Assembly (NCBI RefSeq): GCF_001425685.1
Contig: NZ_LMCY01000004.1
Location: forward strand, 62,541 to 126,540
Source of the DNA: Massilia sp. Root335
GTDB lineage: Bacteria > Pseudomonadota > Gammaproteobacteria > Burkholderiales > Burkholderiaceae_D
Direction of reading: 5' to 3'
Length of the DNA: 64,000 nucleotides
The number at the start of each line of letters is the position of its first letter. Within the stretch, counting starts at the first letter, position 1. A program made the position numbers and the translations under genes. The notes beneath the pieces were generated by a model. The model saw only the letters and a program-made list of their open reading frames with translations, had not been told where the DNA came from and did not search any database. Of this stretch, positions 38,738 through 48,297 are shown one piece after another.

Positions 38738-40298
38738 CGCCGCCTCCCGCCAGCGCCAGCTTGCGCAGGTCGCTGGCCGCCTGCGCATAGGTGTCGCGAA
38801 ACGCCGGCACGTACGCCGAGATGGTCGCGAACGCGCGCTGGTGCGCCTGCTGATCGTCCTGCCATTGGCGCAGGATGCGGCGCACGCGCGCGCCGTCGGC
38901 CGGATTGCGGACCGGCGCGTCCGCGCCGCCGCGCGCGCGCGCAAACTGCTCGACGTCGCCGACCCAGGCGATTTCCGCCACCAGGGGACTCGCGTCGGCA
39001 TTGTTGCGGCTCAGGTGCCGCATGCGCGCCACGGCCTGCGCCGCGCGGTCGAACCGTTGCGCCTTCAGGTCCGCCATCCACTGCGGCAGTTCGGCTTTCA
39101 ATAACGCTTCCGTGCCGAGCGACTTGACGTCGGCATTGTCCGGATCGCGCGCGAGGCGATCGTCGGCCAGCCGGGCGGCGGTGGCGAAATCGCCGCCGTC
39201 GACCAATCCCTGCAACGCACGCTCCGGCGCGCCCGCCATGCGAAACAACAGCACGACCGCCACCGCCAGCGCGCCGAGCCCGGCCAGCCAGCGGCGCAGG
39301 CGTGCCTGGTCGGCGTCGCCGGCCGCGCCCAGCGCTTCCAGGAGGCCGGCCGCCATCAATGCGGCCTTGCCGCGCGCGCCCCCGGGTGGTTCCGCGCCGG
39401 CGGCGGGCGCCATCCCGGCCGGATTCACCTCGTCCTCCTGGACCGCGGCCTGGTCGGCGCAAAAGATGTCGAGGAAGGAATTGGCGGAGGCGACGAACGT
39501 CGTATGGTCCGTCTCATCCGCCGTGGCCGGAGGCGACGTCGGGAACATGACCCGGGTGACGGTCGGCTCGGGCCCGGCGCGCTCCCATTGCAGGCGCACG
39601 CGATAGACGAAGTGGTGGCCGCCGAACGCGAGCACGTCGCCGTCCTCGAGGGCGTGTGCATGCTCGTCGAGCCGGACCGCGCCGATGAAGGTGCCGTTGG
39701 TGCTGCCCAGGTCTTCCACGTACGGCACACCAGCCTTGAGGAACAAATGGGCATGGCGGCGCGACAGATAGCCGACCTGGTGCGGTTCCTTTTCCTTGTA
39801 GCGGGAGAATGCGTCGTCGACCTTGCTGATCAGGAAGGGAAAACGGGTGACGACGATGGGTTCCAGCCCGAGTTCCGGCCGCTCCGGTTCGAGCGTGAGG
39901 CTGGCGAGCCGCGCAACGGGCGCTTCGGCGCGCGCGGCCGCCTGCAGGCGCACGCGAAAGGCCAGCACGCGCGCCAGGCCGACCTCGTCGCCGTCATGCA
40001 GCCGCACGATGGTTTGCCGCACCGGTACGCCGTTGACGGTGGTGCCGTTCTTGCTGCCCAGGTCCGCCAGATAGGCGTCGCCGCCCTCGACGAAGATGCG
40101 CGCGTGCCGGCGCGACAGATCGGCCACGATGTCGGGCGGGTAGCCGGCGAACGGCTGCTCGGTGCGGCCGATGGCGAACAGGCCGTCGTCGATGGCGACC
40201 GGGCCGAGCTCCGGATGGCTCAGCGGTTCGAGCACGATCCCGACGCGCTGGGCAGGTGGCGCGTGCATCTTGCTCACCAGGGCGTCGTCAGGTGCCAT
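38724..40298 (-). CDS. Protein with two FHA domains, a membrane helix and a C-terminal helical domain
   Basis: 524 residues. FHA domain 1 (about 40-105: [26 protein letters not shown]) and FHA domain 2 (about 150-235: [22 protein letters not shown]) have the phosphothreonine-binding Arg, Ser-Arg-His and Asn motifs intact. A Pro/Ala-rich linker leads to a membrane helix (about 338-356, [20 protein letters not shown]) and a TPR-like helical end probably on the other side. It would bind proteins phosphorylated by the nearby Ser/Thr kinase and pass the state to the envelope. It overlaps the HlyD gene by 14 bp. Confidence 0.85.
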   Translation of the reverse strand: MAPDDALVSKMHAPPAQRVGIVLEPLSHPELGPVAIDDGLFAIGRTEQPFAGYPPDIVADLSRRHARIFVEGGDAYLADLGSKNGTTVNGVPVRQTIVRLHDGDEVGLARVLAFRVRLQAAARAEAPVARLASLTLEPERPELGLEPIVVTRFPFLISKVDDAFSRYKEKEPHQVGYLSRRHAHLFLKAGVPYVEDLGSTNGTFIGAVRLDEHAHALEDGDVLAFGGHHFVYRVRLQWERAGPEPTVTRVMFPTSPPATADETDHTTFVASANSFLDIFCADQAAVQEDEVNPAGMAPAAGAEPPGGARGKAALMAAGLLEALGAAGDADQARLRRWLAGLGALAVAVVLLFRMAGAPERALQGLVDGGDFATAARLADDRLARDPDNADVKSLGTEALLKAELPQWMADLKAQRFDRAAQAVARMRHLSRNNADASPLVAEIAWVGDVEQFARARGGADAPVRNPADGARVRRILRQWQDDQQAHQRAFATISAYVPAFRDTYAQAASDLRKLALAGGGDGNE

Positions 40299-40309
40299 CG
40301 GGCCGTCTT

Positions 40310-41710
40310 TCAGTGGCGCGCCGCATCGGCCACCTCCACGGGCGGCCAGCCGCCGCCCAGCGCCTTGTACAAGGTCACGGTATCGGACAGGATCTGCTGC
40401 TGGTTGGCCAGCAGCGCCAGCTGCGCGCCGAGCAGGGAGCGCTCGGTCTCGAACACTTCCAGCTGCGACGCCACGCCTTCCTTGCGCTGCTCGTCCGTGG
40501 TGGTGGCCACCAGGCGCAACTGGTCGACCTGCTGCTGCAGCTCGGCGCGCTGCTTCTTGTGCGCCTCGAGGTTGACCAGCGCGTTTTCGACATCCTCGAA
40601 CGCGGCCATGACGGTCTGCCGATAAGCCTGCTCGGCCACCTTCGTTTGCGCCTCGCTCGTTTTGACGTGCGCCTTCACACCTGGATCGAAGATGGGGAAA
40701 TTAATGCTGGGCAGCAGCCCGAACGTAAACGATTTCAACAGCGAGGACAGCGCGAAGCTGGACGTGCCGCCGCGCCCCGTCAGGCTGATCGACGGCAGTT
40801 GCGCCAGCTTGGCCTGGCCCGTCAGGTCGTACGCTTCCAGCACGCGGTACTCGGCCGCGACGACGTCGGGCCGGCGCTTGAGCAGCTGCGACGGCAGGCC
40901 GCCCGGCACCTCCGGCACCCGCACCCGTTCCTGCAGGCGGCCGGCCGGCACCCGGAAATCGCCGGCCGGCACGCCGATCAATGTGGCCAGCGCATTACCC
41001 GCCAGCGCGCGCAAGCGCTGCAATTCGATCAGCTCCGTGGAGAGGCGGTTGACCTCGGCCGACTGCTGCAGCACGCGCGTGTGCGGGATGAGGCCGTTCT
41101 GCTCCATTGCCTGATACGTGGCCAGAATGTCGCGGTTCCTGGCCAGCGTCTGCTGCTGCTGCTCGATCTGCTCGTCGAATTGCAGGATCTGGAAATAGGT
41201 CGTCGACACGTCCGACACGAGTTTCAGGTAACCGGCCCGCCAGTCGGCCTCCGTGGCGGAGAACTCGGCCTTTTGCGCCTGCACGCCCTTCTCGACCTTG
41301 CCCCAGATGTCGATGTCCCAGTTGGTTTGGGTGGCGAGGTTGAACTGCTTGGTGAACGGCTGCCCCGTGACCTTTTCGAAGCTCGCGCCCGCGCCCGCGT
41401 CGAGGGTCGGCAACGCGCCGGCGCGCGCTTCTCCGATCTGCGCATTGGCCACGCCGATGCGCGCGGCGAGCACGGCCAGGTCGAAGTTGCCGGCGAGCGC
41501 ACGGCCCACGAGCTGGTCGAGGTAGGGGTCGTGGAATTCGTGCCACCAGTCCGGGACGATCAGCTCGGTCTTGGACAACGGCAGCGTCGCGGAGTTCGAC
41601 CATGCCGTCTTGGCCGGCACCGACGGCTGCGCGTACGGGCGCATGCTGACGTCGGCGCAGGCGGCGAGCAGCAGGGCGGCCACGATGCAAAGAAGGCGCG
41701 CGAGCATCAT
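40310..41710 (-). CDS. Outer-membrane efflux lipoprotein, NodT/OprM (TolC-like) family
   Basis: 466 residues. Lipoprotein leader ([18 protein letters not shown]) and two OEP repeats: [40 protein letters not shown], and [20 protein letters not shown] in the second half; the family's [14 protein letters not shown] motif is also there. It forms an outer-membrane tunnel. In this operon it follows the FHA-HD-GYP gene (4 bp overlap) and precedes FHA and HlyD genes, so it is the exit duct for the ABC-HlyD exporter and not for an RND pump. Confidence 0.92.
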   Translation of the reverse strand: MMLARLLCIVAALLLAACADVSMRPYAQPSVPAKTAWSNSATLPLSKTELIVPDWWHEFHDPYLDQLVGRALAGNFDLAVLAARIGVANAQIGEARAGALPTLDAGAGASFEKVTGQPFTKQFNLATQTNWDIDIWGKVEKGVQAQKAEFSATEADWRAGYLKLVSDVSTTYFQILQFDEQIEQQQQTLARNRDILATYQAMEQNGLIPHTRVLQQSAEVNRLSTELIELQRLRALAGNALATLIGVPAGDFRVPAGRLQERVRVPEVPGGLPSQLLKRRPDVVAAEYRVLEAYDLTGQAKLAQLPSISLTGRGGTSSFALSSLLKSFTFGLLPSINFPIFDPGVKAHVKTSEAQTKVAEQAYRQTVMAAFEDVENALVNLEAHKKQRAELQQQVDQLRLVATTTDEQRKEGVASQLEVFETERSLLGAQLALLANQQQILSDTVTLYKALGGGWPPVEVADAARH

Positions 41711-43794
41711 GTCCCCGCCGCTTGCACCATCCACGCGTGGGCGTCGACGAACACCTGGAACAGCCGCGCATCGATATGCCCGGCATCGCACTCCTCGTGC
41801 ATCAGGTCCAGCGCCTGTTCCACTGGCATGGCCTTCTTGTACGGCCGGTCGCCGGCCGTGAGCGCGTCGTAGATGTCGCAGATCGTCAGGATGCGCGTCT
41901 GGATGCTGATCTGCGGCCCGCGCAGGCCCGACGGGTAGCCCGATCCGTCCAGCTTTTCGTGGTGGCCGTGGGCGATCGCGGGCACGCCGGCCAGGTCGCG
42001 CGTCCACGGGATCAGGACGAGGAAGGAATACGAATCCACCACGTGCTCCTCGATCTGGCGCCGTTCGTCCGCCGTCAGGCAGCCTTTGGGGATGCTCAGC
42101 GCCGCGGCCTCGTGGTCCTCGAGCAGGACCAGCGGCTGGCCGTCCGGGTCGTGGCAGCCGTAATGGACGATGTCGCGCAGGTCGGGCAGCGTGCTGCTGC
42201 GCGAGATCGCGGGCTCGTTGGCGCAGCGGATCGTGGCCAGGAAGCCGTCGAGCCGGACCGCTTCCTCGGCCAGGCGCGCGTCCGCCTGCGCCTTTTCGGC
42301 GCGGAACGTCGCCGCAGTCCAGCCTTCGTCGATGTGGCGCTGCGCCAGCGATAAGTAGGCCTGGCGCTCCAGGCAGGCACGCGCGTACAAAAAGCGCTGT
42401 TCCAGCAGGCGCATGTCGGCGTGGTGCAGCTTTTTTTCCTTGCGCAGCACGTGCTCGCGCACGCCGACCTTGCCGAAGTCGTGCAGCAGCGCGGCGTAGC
42501 GGATCTCGCGCAACTGCTCGCGCGTAAAAGCGATGCGGCGCAGCTGGGGGTCGTCGGCGCGGTCGAGCGCCGTCGCGAGGCGTTCGGCGTAGCCCGCCAC
42601 GCGGAACGAGTGGCCGGCCGTGACCGGATCGCGTTCCTCGATCGCCTGCACGGAGGCGCGCACGAAGCCGTCGAGCAGGCGTTCGATGTCGGAGTACAAC
42701 TGGAAATTCTTGAGCGCGACGGCCGTTTCCGCGCACACGCCCGTGAGCAGTTCGAGGTCGGCGTCCTGGAAGGCGCGCGGGTCGGACGAGCTGTCGACCT
42801 GGATCAGCCCCAGCACTTCATCGCCGACGATCAGCGGCGCGCACATGACGCTGCGGATGGCCTGGGCGACGATCGAATCCTGCGCCGCGAAATGGCGGTC
42901 GGCCAGCGTGTCGACGGACAGGATGGCGCGCTTGTTGCCCAGCACTTCGTCGACGATCGTATGCGACAGCCGCGCCTGCCTCGGGTCCTCGACCATGCCG
43001 TTCCTGCGCCGCGCCGCCACCGGCACGGGCGGATCGCGTTCGTTCTGGCGCAGCAGGATGAAGGCGCGCTCGGCCAGCGGGAACAGGTCAAAAATAAAAT
43101 TCATGATCTTTTCGGTGAGCGTCGCGCGGTCGGTGACGGCGCCCAGCGCGATGCTGACCTGGGCCATCGCGTGCAGCTTGAGGACCGATTTTTCCAGCTC
43201 GCCGCGGGGCGCGTCGCGCGGGTCCGACGCGGGCACCGGCGCGGACGGCATGGGCACGTACTGCGTGGCGTCGACGGACTTGCGGATCACCGTCGGCATG
43301 CTGGCGGCGCTCGGGGCGACGAGCGAGCGGAACACGAGCTGGGTGGACGCGAGCGCCAATTCGGCGCCGTCGTCCAGCGCGCGCCACGAACCGGGCTGCA
43401 GGCGCTCGCCGTTCACGAAGGTGCCGTTCGACGAGTGCAGGTCCTCGACCAGCCACGCCTCGCCGCGGCGCCGTATGCGCGCGTGGCGGCGGCTGATCGT
43501 GTGCAGCGGAATGCACACGAACTGGTCGGACGCGAGCGCATCCTGGCGGTCGCGGCCGATCACGACCTCGTCGTGCAGCGGGAACAGCTGCGCCCTGACC
43601 TCGCGGCTGCCGAGCAGCTCGAGATAGGCGCTCGCCCCGCCGCCCGCCGGGGCCAGCTCGGGTGCCGCGGGTACGTTAGGTGCCGGTTCCATCGCCATGC
43701 CATCCTCGCCAACGACCACATCGTGCAGTTCGTAGAACTCGTATGACAATGACGCCGCACTACAGTTCGCGGCCGTGCGCATTTGACCGCTCAT
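41707..43794 (-). CDS. FHA-GAF-HD-GYP signalling protein
   Basis: 695 residues. FHA domain (about 75-150: VIGRDRQD, ISRRHARIRR, DLHSSNGTFVNG), GAF domain (about 205-365: MNFIFDLFPLAERAFILLRQ, VMCAPLIVGDEVLGLIQVDS) and HD-GYP phosphodiesterase domain (about 375-690: GHSFRVAGYAERL, LLHDFGKVGV, HHEKLDGSGYPSGL). The HD and GYP motifs are complete, so cyclic-di-GMP hydrolysis is likely. The HD-GYP part has an insertion (about 455-565). The start at 43794 overlaps the previous stop as ATGA; ATG 43698 with GAGGA is an alternative. It could join phosphorylation and c-di-GMP signals to export. Confidence 0.88.
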   Translation of the reverse strand: MSGQMRTAANCSAASLSYEFYELHDVVVGEDGMAMEPAPNVPAAPELAPAGGGASAYLELLGSREVRAQLFPLHDEVVIGRDRQDALASDQFVCIPLHTISRRHARIRRRGEAWLVEDLHSSNGTFVNGERLQPGSWRALDDGAELALASTQLVFRSLVAPSAASMPTVIRKSVDATQYVPMPSAPVPASDPRDAPRGELEKSVLKLHAMAQVSIALGAVTDRATLTEKIMNFIFDLFPLAERAFILLRQNERDPPVPVAARRRNGMVEDPRQARLSHTIVDEVLGNKRAILSVDTLADRHFAAQDSIVAQAIRSVMCAPLIVGDEVLGLIQVDSSSDPRAFQDADLELLTGVCAETAVALKNFQLYSDIERLLDGFVRASVQAIEERDPVTAGHSFRVAGYAERLATALDRADDPQLRRIAFTREQLREIRYAALLHDFGKVGVREHVLRKEKKLHHADMRLLEQRFLYARACLERQAYLSLAQRHIDEGWTAATFRAEKAQADARLAEEAVRLDGFLATIRCANEPAISRSSTLPDLRDIVHYGCHDPDGQPLVLLEDHEAAALSIPKGCLTADERRQIEEHVVDSYSFLVLIPWTRDLAGVPAIAHGHHEKLDGSGYPSGLRGPQISIQTRILTICDIYDALTAGDRPYKKAMPVEQALDLMHEECDAGHIDARLFQVFVDAHAWMVQAAGT

Positions 43795-44222
43795 TTCACG
43801 GTAATGGTGATTTTTTTGGACTGGACCGAAGGATCGAACGTGATGTGCCGGTCGTCGCCCATGACGAGCTGCAAGGTGTGCTTGCCGGGCGGGAGTTCGA
43901 TCGTCGTCTCCGTCTCGCCGGCGCCGAAGTGCAGGTGGTTGCGGTCGTTCGGGATCTCGACGCCCGGTCCGGGCGCGTCCGCGTCGATCAGCAGGTGGTG
44001 GTGCCCGGTGTTCGGGAACTTGACGCCTTTCGGCGCGACCCCCATGTTGCGCAGGCCGAACCAGACGCGGATCGGCTTGCCCGCCGATACCACCTGGCCA
44101 TCGTTGGGCCAGCCGATATACACGTAGGCGTGGGGCGGGGCGGGCGTGGGTTCGGCGGCACGGCCCGGGGCGCCGGCGCAGCAGGCGGCGGCGAGGGCGG
44201 CGGCGGCAAGTAGGGTGCGCAT
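43791..44222 (-). CDS. DUF4399 exported protein, copy 2
   Basis: 143 residues, signal peptide about 1-22. DUF4399 core with GLRNMGVAPKGVKFPNTGHH followed by HLLID, NDRNHLHFGAGETE, ELPPGKHTLQLVMGD and the C-terminal KKITITVK. The family is periplasmic, of unknown role, with a His-rich centre that may bind metal. It is 26 bp from a paralogous upstream gene with the same motifs, and its stop overlaps the FHA-GAF-HD-GYP start. AGGAG supports ATG 44222. Confidence 0.85.
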   Translation of the reverse strand: MRTLLAAAALAAACCAGAPGRAAEPTPAPPHAYVYIGWPNDGQVVSAGKPIRVWFGLRNMGVAPKGVKFPNTGHHHLLIDADAPGPGVEIPNDRNHLHFGAGETETTIELPPGKHTLQLVMGDDRHITFDPSVQSKKITITVK

Positions 44223-44248
44223 CGGAGACTCCTGTTCGCGGTGCCGGC

Positions 44249-44668
44249 TCACTTGACCGTGACCGTGATCTTCTTCGAATAGACGGGCGGGTCGTGCGGC
44301 ACGTGGTCCTTGTCGGCCAACAGCAGTTGCAGCGTATGGGGACCGGGCGGCAGCTCGATGCGCGCCTCCGTTTCGCCGGCGCCGAAATGCAGGTGATTGC
44401 GGTCGTTCGGCACGGGCTCGTCCATGTTCCTGGGCAGGTCGGTGTCGATCAGCAAGTGGTGGTGGCCCGTCCCGGCGATATCGGTGCCCTTGGGCGCAAC
44501 GCCCATGTTGCGCAGGCCCATGCGGACCCAGAAGGCGTGGTGGACGACCATGCCGTCGCTGGGCCAGATGAAATACACCTGCGCGTTCTCGGGCGACGGC
44601 GTGCGCGCGAGCACCGGCACGGCTTGCAGGACCACCGCGGTCAGCATCAACACAATTGTTTTGCGCAT
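44249..44668 (-). CDS. DUF4399 exported protein, copy 1
   Basis: 139 residues with signal peptide about 1-21 (ending PVLA). Same motifs as its downstream paralogue: GLRNMGVAPKGTDIAGTGHH, NDRNHLHFGAGETE, ELPPGPHTLQLLLAD, KKITVTVK. A tandem duplication. First gene of the minus-strand operon that ends with the HlyD adaptor; divergent from the SUMF1-fold gene with 148 bp between. Confidence 0.85.
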   Translation of the reverse strand: MRKTIVLMLTAVVLQAVPVLARTPSPENAQVYFIWPSDGMVVHHAFWVRMGLRNMGVAPKGTDIAGTGHHHLLIDTDLPRNMDEPVPNDRNHLHFGAGETEARIELPPGPHTLQLLLADKDHVPHDPPVYSKKITVTVK

Positions 44669-44816
44669 CGTCTTCTCCCGCCCGACGTGCGGGCCGCTGT
44701 TCCGGGAGCATCCGTCAAGCGGGGAGTACGGAATCTGCGGCGGCACAAACGTGTGCCGGGCACGATCGCGGCGGCCTGTGGTCTAAGAGGTGTCCTGACA
44801 TTTGCGGAGATGGCCC

Positions 44817-45938
44817 GTGTGGATGAGGCTCTTGATCCTGTGCATCCTGCTGGTGACGACGGCGTCGATCGGGACGACCGTCGCGCCGGCCGGCGTGCTG
44901 CCGAAGAACAGCGCCGAACAGTTCGAGCTGGCGTTCTGGAACTCCATCAAGGACAGCAAGCAGGCCAGCGACTACGAGGCTTACCTGCAGGCCTATCCCA
45001 AGGGCCGCTTCGCCGGCCTGGCGCGGGTGCGCCTGCAGCAGCTGAAGGCGGCGCCGCCGCAGGCCCAGGCGCCGGCGCCACCTGCGGAAGGCAAGCCGGC
45101 CGGCACGCAGGAGCAGGCCAGGGCCACCCCGAAACCCCGCCCGGACAAAGCGCCGGCAAAACCGCCGGACAAGACGCGCGCGCCACCCGCGGCCACGCCC
45201 GTACCCGGCCCGGCCGGCTCCGTGGCCACGATGAAGGATTGCGACGCCTGCCCGGTGATGGTCGCGCTGTCGCCGCGGCCGTTTACGATGGGCAGCAACA
45301 ACAGCGATCCGTCCGAGCGCCCGGCGCACAAGGTGGCGCTGCACGCGCCGTTCGCGATCGGCAAGTACGAGGTGACGGTGGGCCAGTGGCGCCAGTGCGT
45401 CAAGGGCAGCGTGTGCCCGGCCATGCCGTCGCTGGGCAACGTGCCGGACAACGTGCCGATGCGCGACGTCAGCTGGGACGAGGCGCAGCTCTACCTCAAA
45501 TGGCTGAGCACGGTGAGCGGCAAGCCGTACCGGCTCCCGACCGAGGCCGAGTGGGAATATGCGGCGCGCGGCGGCACCGCGACCCGCTACTGGTGGGGCA
45601 ACGAAATGAAAGGGGGCAATTCCAGCTGCGACGGTTGTGGAGACCCGTGGAACGCCGAGCGGCCGCCGCCGGCCGGCAGCTTCGCCGCCAACCCGTTCGG
45701 CCTGAACGACATGAACGGCAGCGTGTGGGAATGGGTCCAGGACTGCTGGCACAGTACGTACAAGGGCGCGCCGGAGGACGGCAGCGCCTGGGTCGGCGGG
45801 GTGTGCCAGGCGCGCGTCATCCGCGGCGGGTCCTGGCGCGAGAACGGCAGCTATATGCTGTCCACCACGCGCTTCAAATACGACGCCAGCGTGCGCCAGT
45901 CGCAGAACGGGTTCCGGGTCGCGCGCTCGCTCGATTGA
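44817..45938 (+). CDS. SUMF1/FGE-fold protein, membrane anchored, lacking the catalytic cysteines
   Basis: About 373 residues. N-terminal membrane helix (LLILCILLVTTASIGTTVAP), a Pro/Ala-rich linker (about 75-130) and a formylglycine-generating-enzyme (SUMF1) domain: FTMGSNN, IGKYEVTVGQW, PMRDVSWDEAQLYLKWL, YRLPTEAEWEYAARGG, NDMNGSVWEWVQDC, VIRGGSWREN and NGFRVAR. The cysteine pair that follows RGGS in true FGE is replaced by other residues, so sulfatase-type activation is unlikely. Such domains are common as partners of bacterial Ser/Thr kinases, and a kinase gene converges on it (14 bp gap). Start GTG 44817 fits GCGGAGA; ATG 44823 and TTG 44802 are alternatives. Confidence 0.82.
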   Translation: MWMRLLILCILLVTTASIGTTVAPAGVLPKNSAEQFELAFWNSIKDSKQASDYEAYLQAYPKGRFAGLARVRLQQLKAAPPQAQAPAPPAEGKPAGTQEQARATPKPRPDKAPAKPPDKTRAPPAATPVPGPAGSVATMKDCDACPVMVALSPRPFTMGSNNSDPSERPAHKVALHAPFAIGKYEVTVGQWRQCVKGSVCPAMPSLGNVPDNVPMRDVSWDEAQLYLKWLSTVSGKPYRLPTEAEWEYAARGGTATRYWWGNEMKGGNSSCDGCGDPWNAERPPPAGSFAANPFGLNDMNGSVWEWVQDCWHSTYKGAPEDGSAWVGGVCQARVIRGGSWRENGSYMLSTTRFKYDASVRQSQNGFRVARSLD

Positions 45939-45952
45939 GCCGCACCCGCCCG

Positions 45953-48037
45953 CTAGCGCCCGGCGTGCGTCTTGATCGGCAAGAAATCCACGGCGACCGC
46001 GCCGGCCCCGTGCGCCTTGACGATCCGGGCCAGCCGGTCGTCCAGCGCGCGCAGGTAGGCCGGCCCCGATTCCGCATCCGGACGGACGCCGTCGAACAGG
46101 GGCACCGCCGTCGCCACCAGCACGAGCATCTCCGTGCCGAACGGCGGGCCGATCACCCAGTTGCCGAGGCTGCCGATCGTCGCCGTGTAGCGCGGCGGCG
46201 CCAGGTTTTCGCGCGCGGCCGCGTTGGGCAGCAGGTGGACGACGTGGCCGTCGAGGACGAAATAATCGACCGTCACATAGGACTGGTAGTCCGGCGTGGT
46301 CACGTCGACCATCAGCGTGTCGCCCGCGGCCAGGTCGCCCCCTTTGCCGCTGCCCGGATTCAGGCGGATCGCCGCGGCGCCGCCGGCCATGCGGTGAGCG
46401 GCCCAATAGCGGCCGAGGACGCGCATCAGCGGGCATTCGTCGTCGCCGATCTCGTGCAGCGCCAGGTCGACGCCGCTCACGCCCGCCAGCGCCGCCAGCA
46501 TTTTTTTGAGACGCGCCGCCCCCACGCTGCGCGCGAGATAGCCCTGCACGCGCACGGCGCGACCGTCGATGGCGGGCACGAGGGCCGAGCACGGCACGCC
46601 CGCCAGGACGGCGGACACGGCCGCCAGGGTCGGTGCGGGCGCAGGCGCGGGGACAGGCGCGCGGGCGGGTGCGGGCACGCGGGCGGGCGGTGGGGGCCGC
46701 GTCCGGCCGGCGCCGGCGGGCGTACCCGCGACGACGGCGGGCGCCAGCGGCGCCTGCTCGTTGCCGTGGCGCGGCAGCAGCAGGCGCAGCGCGACGAACA
46801 CGACCAGCGCCGCGGCGCCGGCCGCCAGTGCGGCACCCGTGCCGATCAGCACCGGACGCCGGCGCCGCATGTCGCGCGCCCCGATCTCATTCAGGAAACC
46901 GTTGACGGTGGGCGTGCGCGCCTCGCGCCGCAACGCGAGCGCATTGCGCAGCGCGCGCCACTGCCGGTGCCCGAGGCCGGGCGGACGCTGCGGACGCAGC
47001 CCCGCATCGCGCGCCTGGATCGCGGACAGGCGATTGAACGGATGGCGGCCCGTCAGCAATTCGTACGTGATGCAGCCGAGCGCGTAGATGTCGTCGCGCG
47101 GATCGGGCTCGCGGTTTTCCAGCATCTCCGGGCTCGCATAGGCCGGCGTCAGCGCGCCCAGACTGCCGGGATCGAACACGGTCACGTCCGCATCCTCTTC
47201 CGCTTTCTGGAACACGCGCGCGATGCCGAAGTCGATGACCTTGACGCCGCCGGCGTCCGTCAGGATCACGTTGGCCGGCTTGAAGTCGCAGTGGACGAAG
47301 CCGCGCTCGTGCGCGTAGGCGAGCGCCTTGCCCATGCCGCACACGATGTCGAGGGCGTCGTCGAACGGCAGGGCGCGGAAATCGGGCGCGCGCAGCAACT
47401 GGCTGAGCGATTTACCCGACAGGTATTCCATCGTGATGTAGACCATCGCCCCGTCACGGTCGAAGTCGTACACGGCCACGATGTTCGGATGGGCCAGCGC
47501 CTGCGCCTTGCGCGCTTCCCGCTGCAGGGCGATCAGCGACTTGGGGTGGCCCTGGAACTGCACGTTCAGCACCTTGATGGCGATATAGGGATGGCGGTCG
47601 GATGCCTCCAGCTTGCGCAGGTCGAGCGCCTTGTAGACGGTGCCCATGCCGCCGAAGCCGACACACTCCTCGAGCACGAAGCGGCCGTTGAGCGTATCGC
47701 CGACGCCCTTCATGCGCTCGGCCGGCGCGCCGGGCTGGCCGCCCGCGATGCCGGCGGGCTGCGTCGGCGGCTGCACGGGCTTGGTCTGGACATAGGTTTC
47801 CTCGTCGCCCACGCGCTGCCGCTGGCGCGCCTCGATCGCCTGCGCGATGCGGCGCTCGACTTCGCCGTAGACCTCGGCCGGCAGCGGCGCGTGGCGGTGG
47901 ACCTCGTTGAGCGTCTTGAGCAGGCTCGATACGCTCTCGGGCGTATCGGCCAGCAGGCGATCGACGCGCGCCAGCATCTCGGCTTGTCCGAGGCTGCCGC
48001 TCTGGAACTGGTGAAGGGTGTCGGCCAGGTTGTCCAT
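45953..48037 (-). CDS. Membrane-bound Ser/Thr protein kinase with DUF4384-like extracytoplasmic domain
   Basis: About 694 residues. Kinase domain (about 118-375): glycine loop VGFGGMGTVYKA, AIKVLN lysine, HCDFKPANVILTD catalytic loop (Cys in place of Arg, a non-RD kinase), IDFGIAR, and YASPEMLEN. A basic stop-transfer segment and membrane helix follow (about 390-415), then a Pro/Ala-rich linker and a C-terminal domain (YQSYVTVDYFVLDGHVVHLL, GPPFGTEMLVLVATAVPLFD) like DUF4384. The N-terminal 100 residues are helical and lack known domains. The phosphatase at 50.7 kb and the FHA proteins are its natural partners. Start 48037 is chosen by sequence logic; upstream in-frame codons are possible. 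Confidence 0.88.
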   Translation of the reverse strand: MDNLADTLHQFQSGSLGQAEMLARVDRLLADTPESVSSLLKTLNEVHRHAPLPAEVYGEVERRIAQAIEARQRQRVGDEETYVQTKPVQPPTQPAGIAGGQPGAPAERMKGVGDTLNGRFVLEECVGFGGMGTVYKALDLRKLEASDRHPYIAIKVLNVQFQGHPKSLIALQREARKAQALAHPNIVAVYDFDRDGAMVYITMEYLSGKSLSQLLRAPDFRALPFDDALDIVCGMGKALAYAHERGFVHCDFKPANVILTDAGGVKVIDFGIARVFQKAEEDADVTVFDPGSLGALTPAYASPEMLENREPDPRDDIYALGCITYELLTGRHPFNRLSAIQARDAGLRPQRPPGLGHRQWRALRNALALRREARTPTVNGFLNEIGARDMRRRRPVLIGTGAALAAGAAALVVFVALRLLLPRHGNEQAPLAPAVVAGTPAGAGRTRPPPPARVPAPARAPVPAPAPAPTLAAVSAVLAGVPCSALVPAIDGRAVRVQGYLARSVGAARLKKMLAALAGVSGVDLALHEIGDDECPLMRVLGRYWAAHRMAGGAAAIRLNPGSGKGGDLAAGDTLMVDVTTPDYQSYVTVDYFVLDGHVVHLLPNAAARENLAPPRYTATIGSLGNWVIGPPFGTEMLVLVATAVPLFDGVRPDAESGPAYLRALDDRLARIVKAHGAGAVAVDFLPIKTHAGR

Positions 48038-48082
48038 GTCGTCGTCGTGGTCGAGCGCGCGCGGCGCCTCTTCCTCAGACAC

Positions 48083-48097
48083 TTGCGTGGTACGCAA
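48083..48097. promoter_or_regulatory. Dyad in the kinase/precursor intergenic region
   Basis: TTGCGT and ACGCAA form a perfect 6 bp inverted repeat with a 3 bp spacer, upstream of both the minus-strand kinase gene and the plus-strand sigma-54 promoter. Possible regulator site. No copy was found before the second promoter. Confidence 0.35.
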
Positions 48098-48146
48098 ATT
48101 CACCGAACCGGCAGTGTGTTGTTCCCGGCCAAACGGCGTTGCGGCA

Positions 48147-48158
48147 GGTGTTGGTCCG
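48147..48158 (+). promoter_or_regulatory. Candidate upstream activator site for the sigma-54 promoter of precursor 1
   Basis: GGTGTTGGTCCG here is repeated exactly at 48991-49002 before the second sigma-54 promoter. It begins 72 bp before the -24 GG. A related CAGTGTGTTGTTCC lies at about 48112. Enhancer-binding proteins bind such repeated sites; the sigma-54 activator gene at 51.5 kb is the candidate. Confidence 0.5.
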
Positions 48159-48216
48159 AACCCACCGGATACGCCATCAAAACCCGTTCCGATGCCACAA
48201 ACAGGGCGCGCGGGTG

Positions 48217-48233
48217 CTGGCACGGTTCTCGCA
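48217..48233 (+). promoter_or_regulatory. Sigma-54 promoter of leader-peptide gene 1
   Basis: CTGGCACGGTTCTCGCA matches the -24/-12 consensus (YTGGCACGRNNNTTGCW) with one mismatch. The GG (48219-48220) and GC (48231-48232) are exactly 10 bp apart. It lies about 65 bp before the ATG of the first leader-peptide gene. Confidence 0.75.
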
Positions 48234-48297
48234 AAGACTAGGGTGAGCACGACGAAAACGGCTCGCCAACCAACCCAATCCATTAAGGAGAAACACC

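Noticed and set aside
40310..41710. NodT-type gene as part of an RND multidrug pump
   Set aside because: No RND inner-membrane gene is in this operon; the neighbours are FHA and HlyD genes, so a role with the ABC exporter is more likely.
44294..48241. A 1315-codon open frame on the plus strand
   Set aside because: It runs antisense to the DUF4399 and kinase genes and across the SUMF1-fold gene in another frame. Its translation is Arg/Gly/Ala/His-rich without domains, a typical by-product of GC-rich codon bias.
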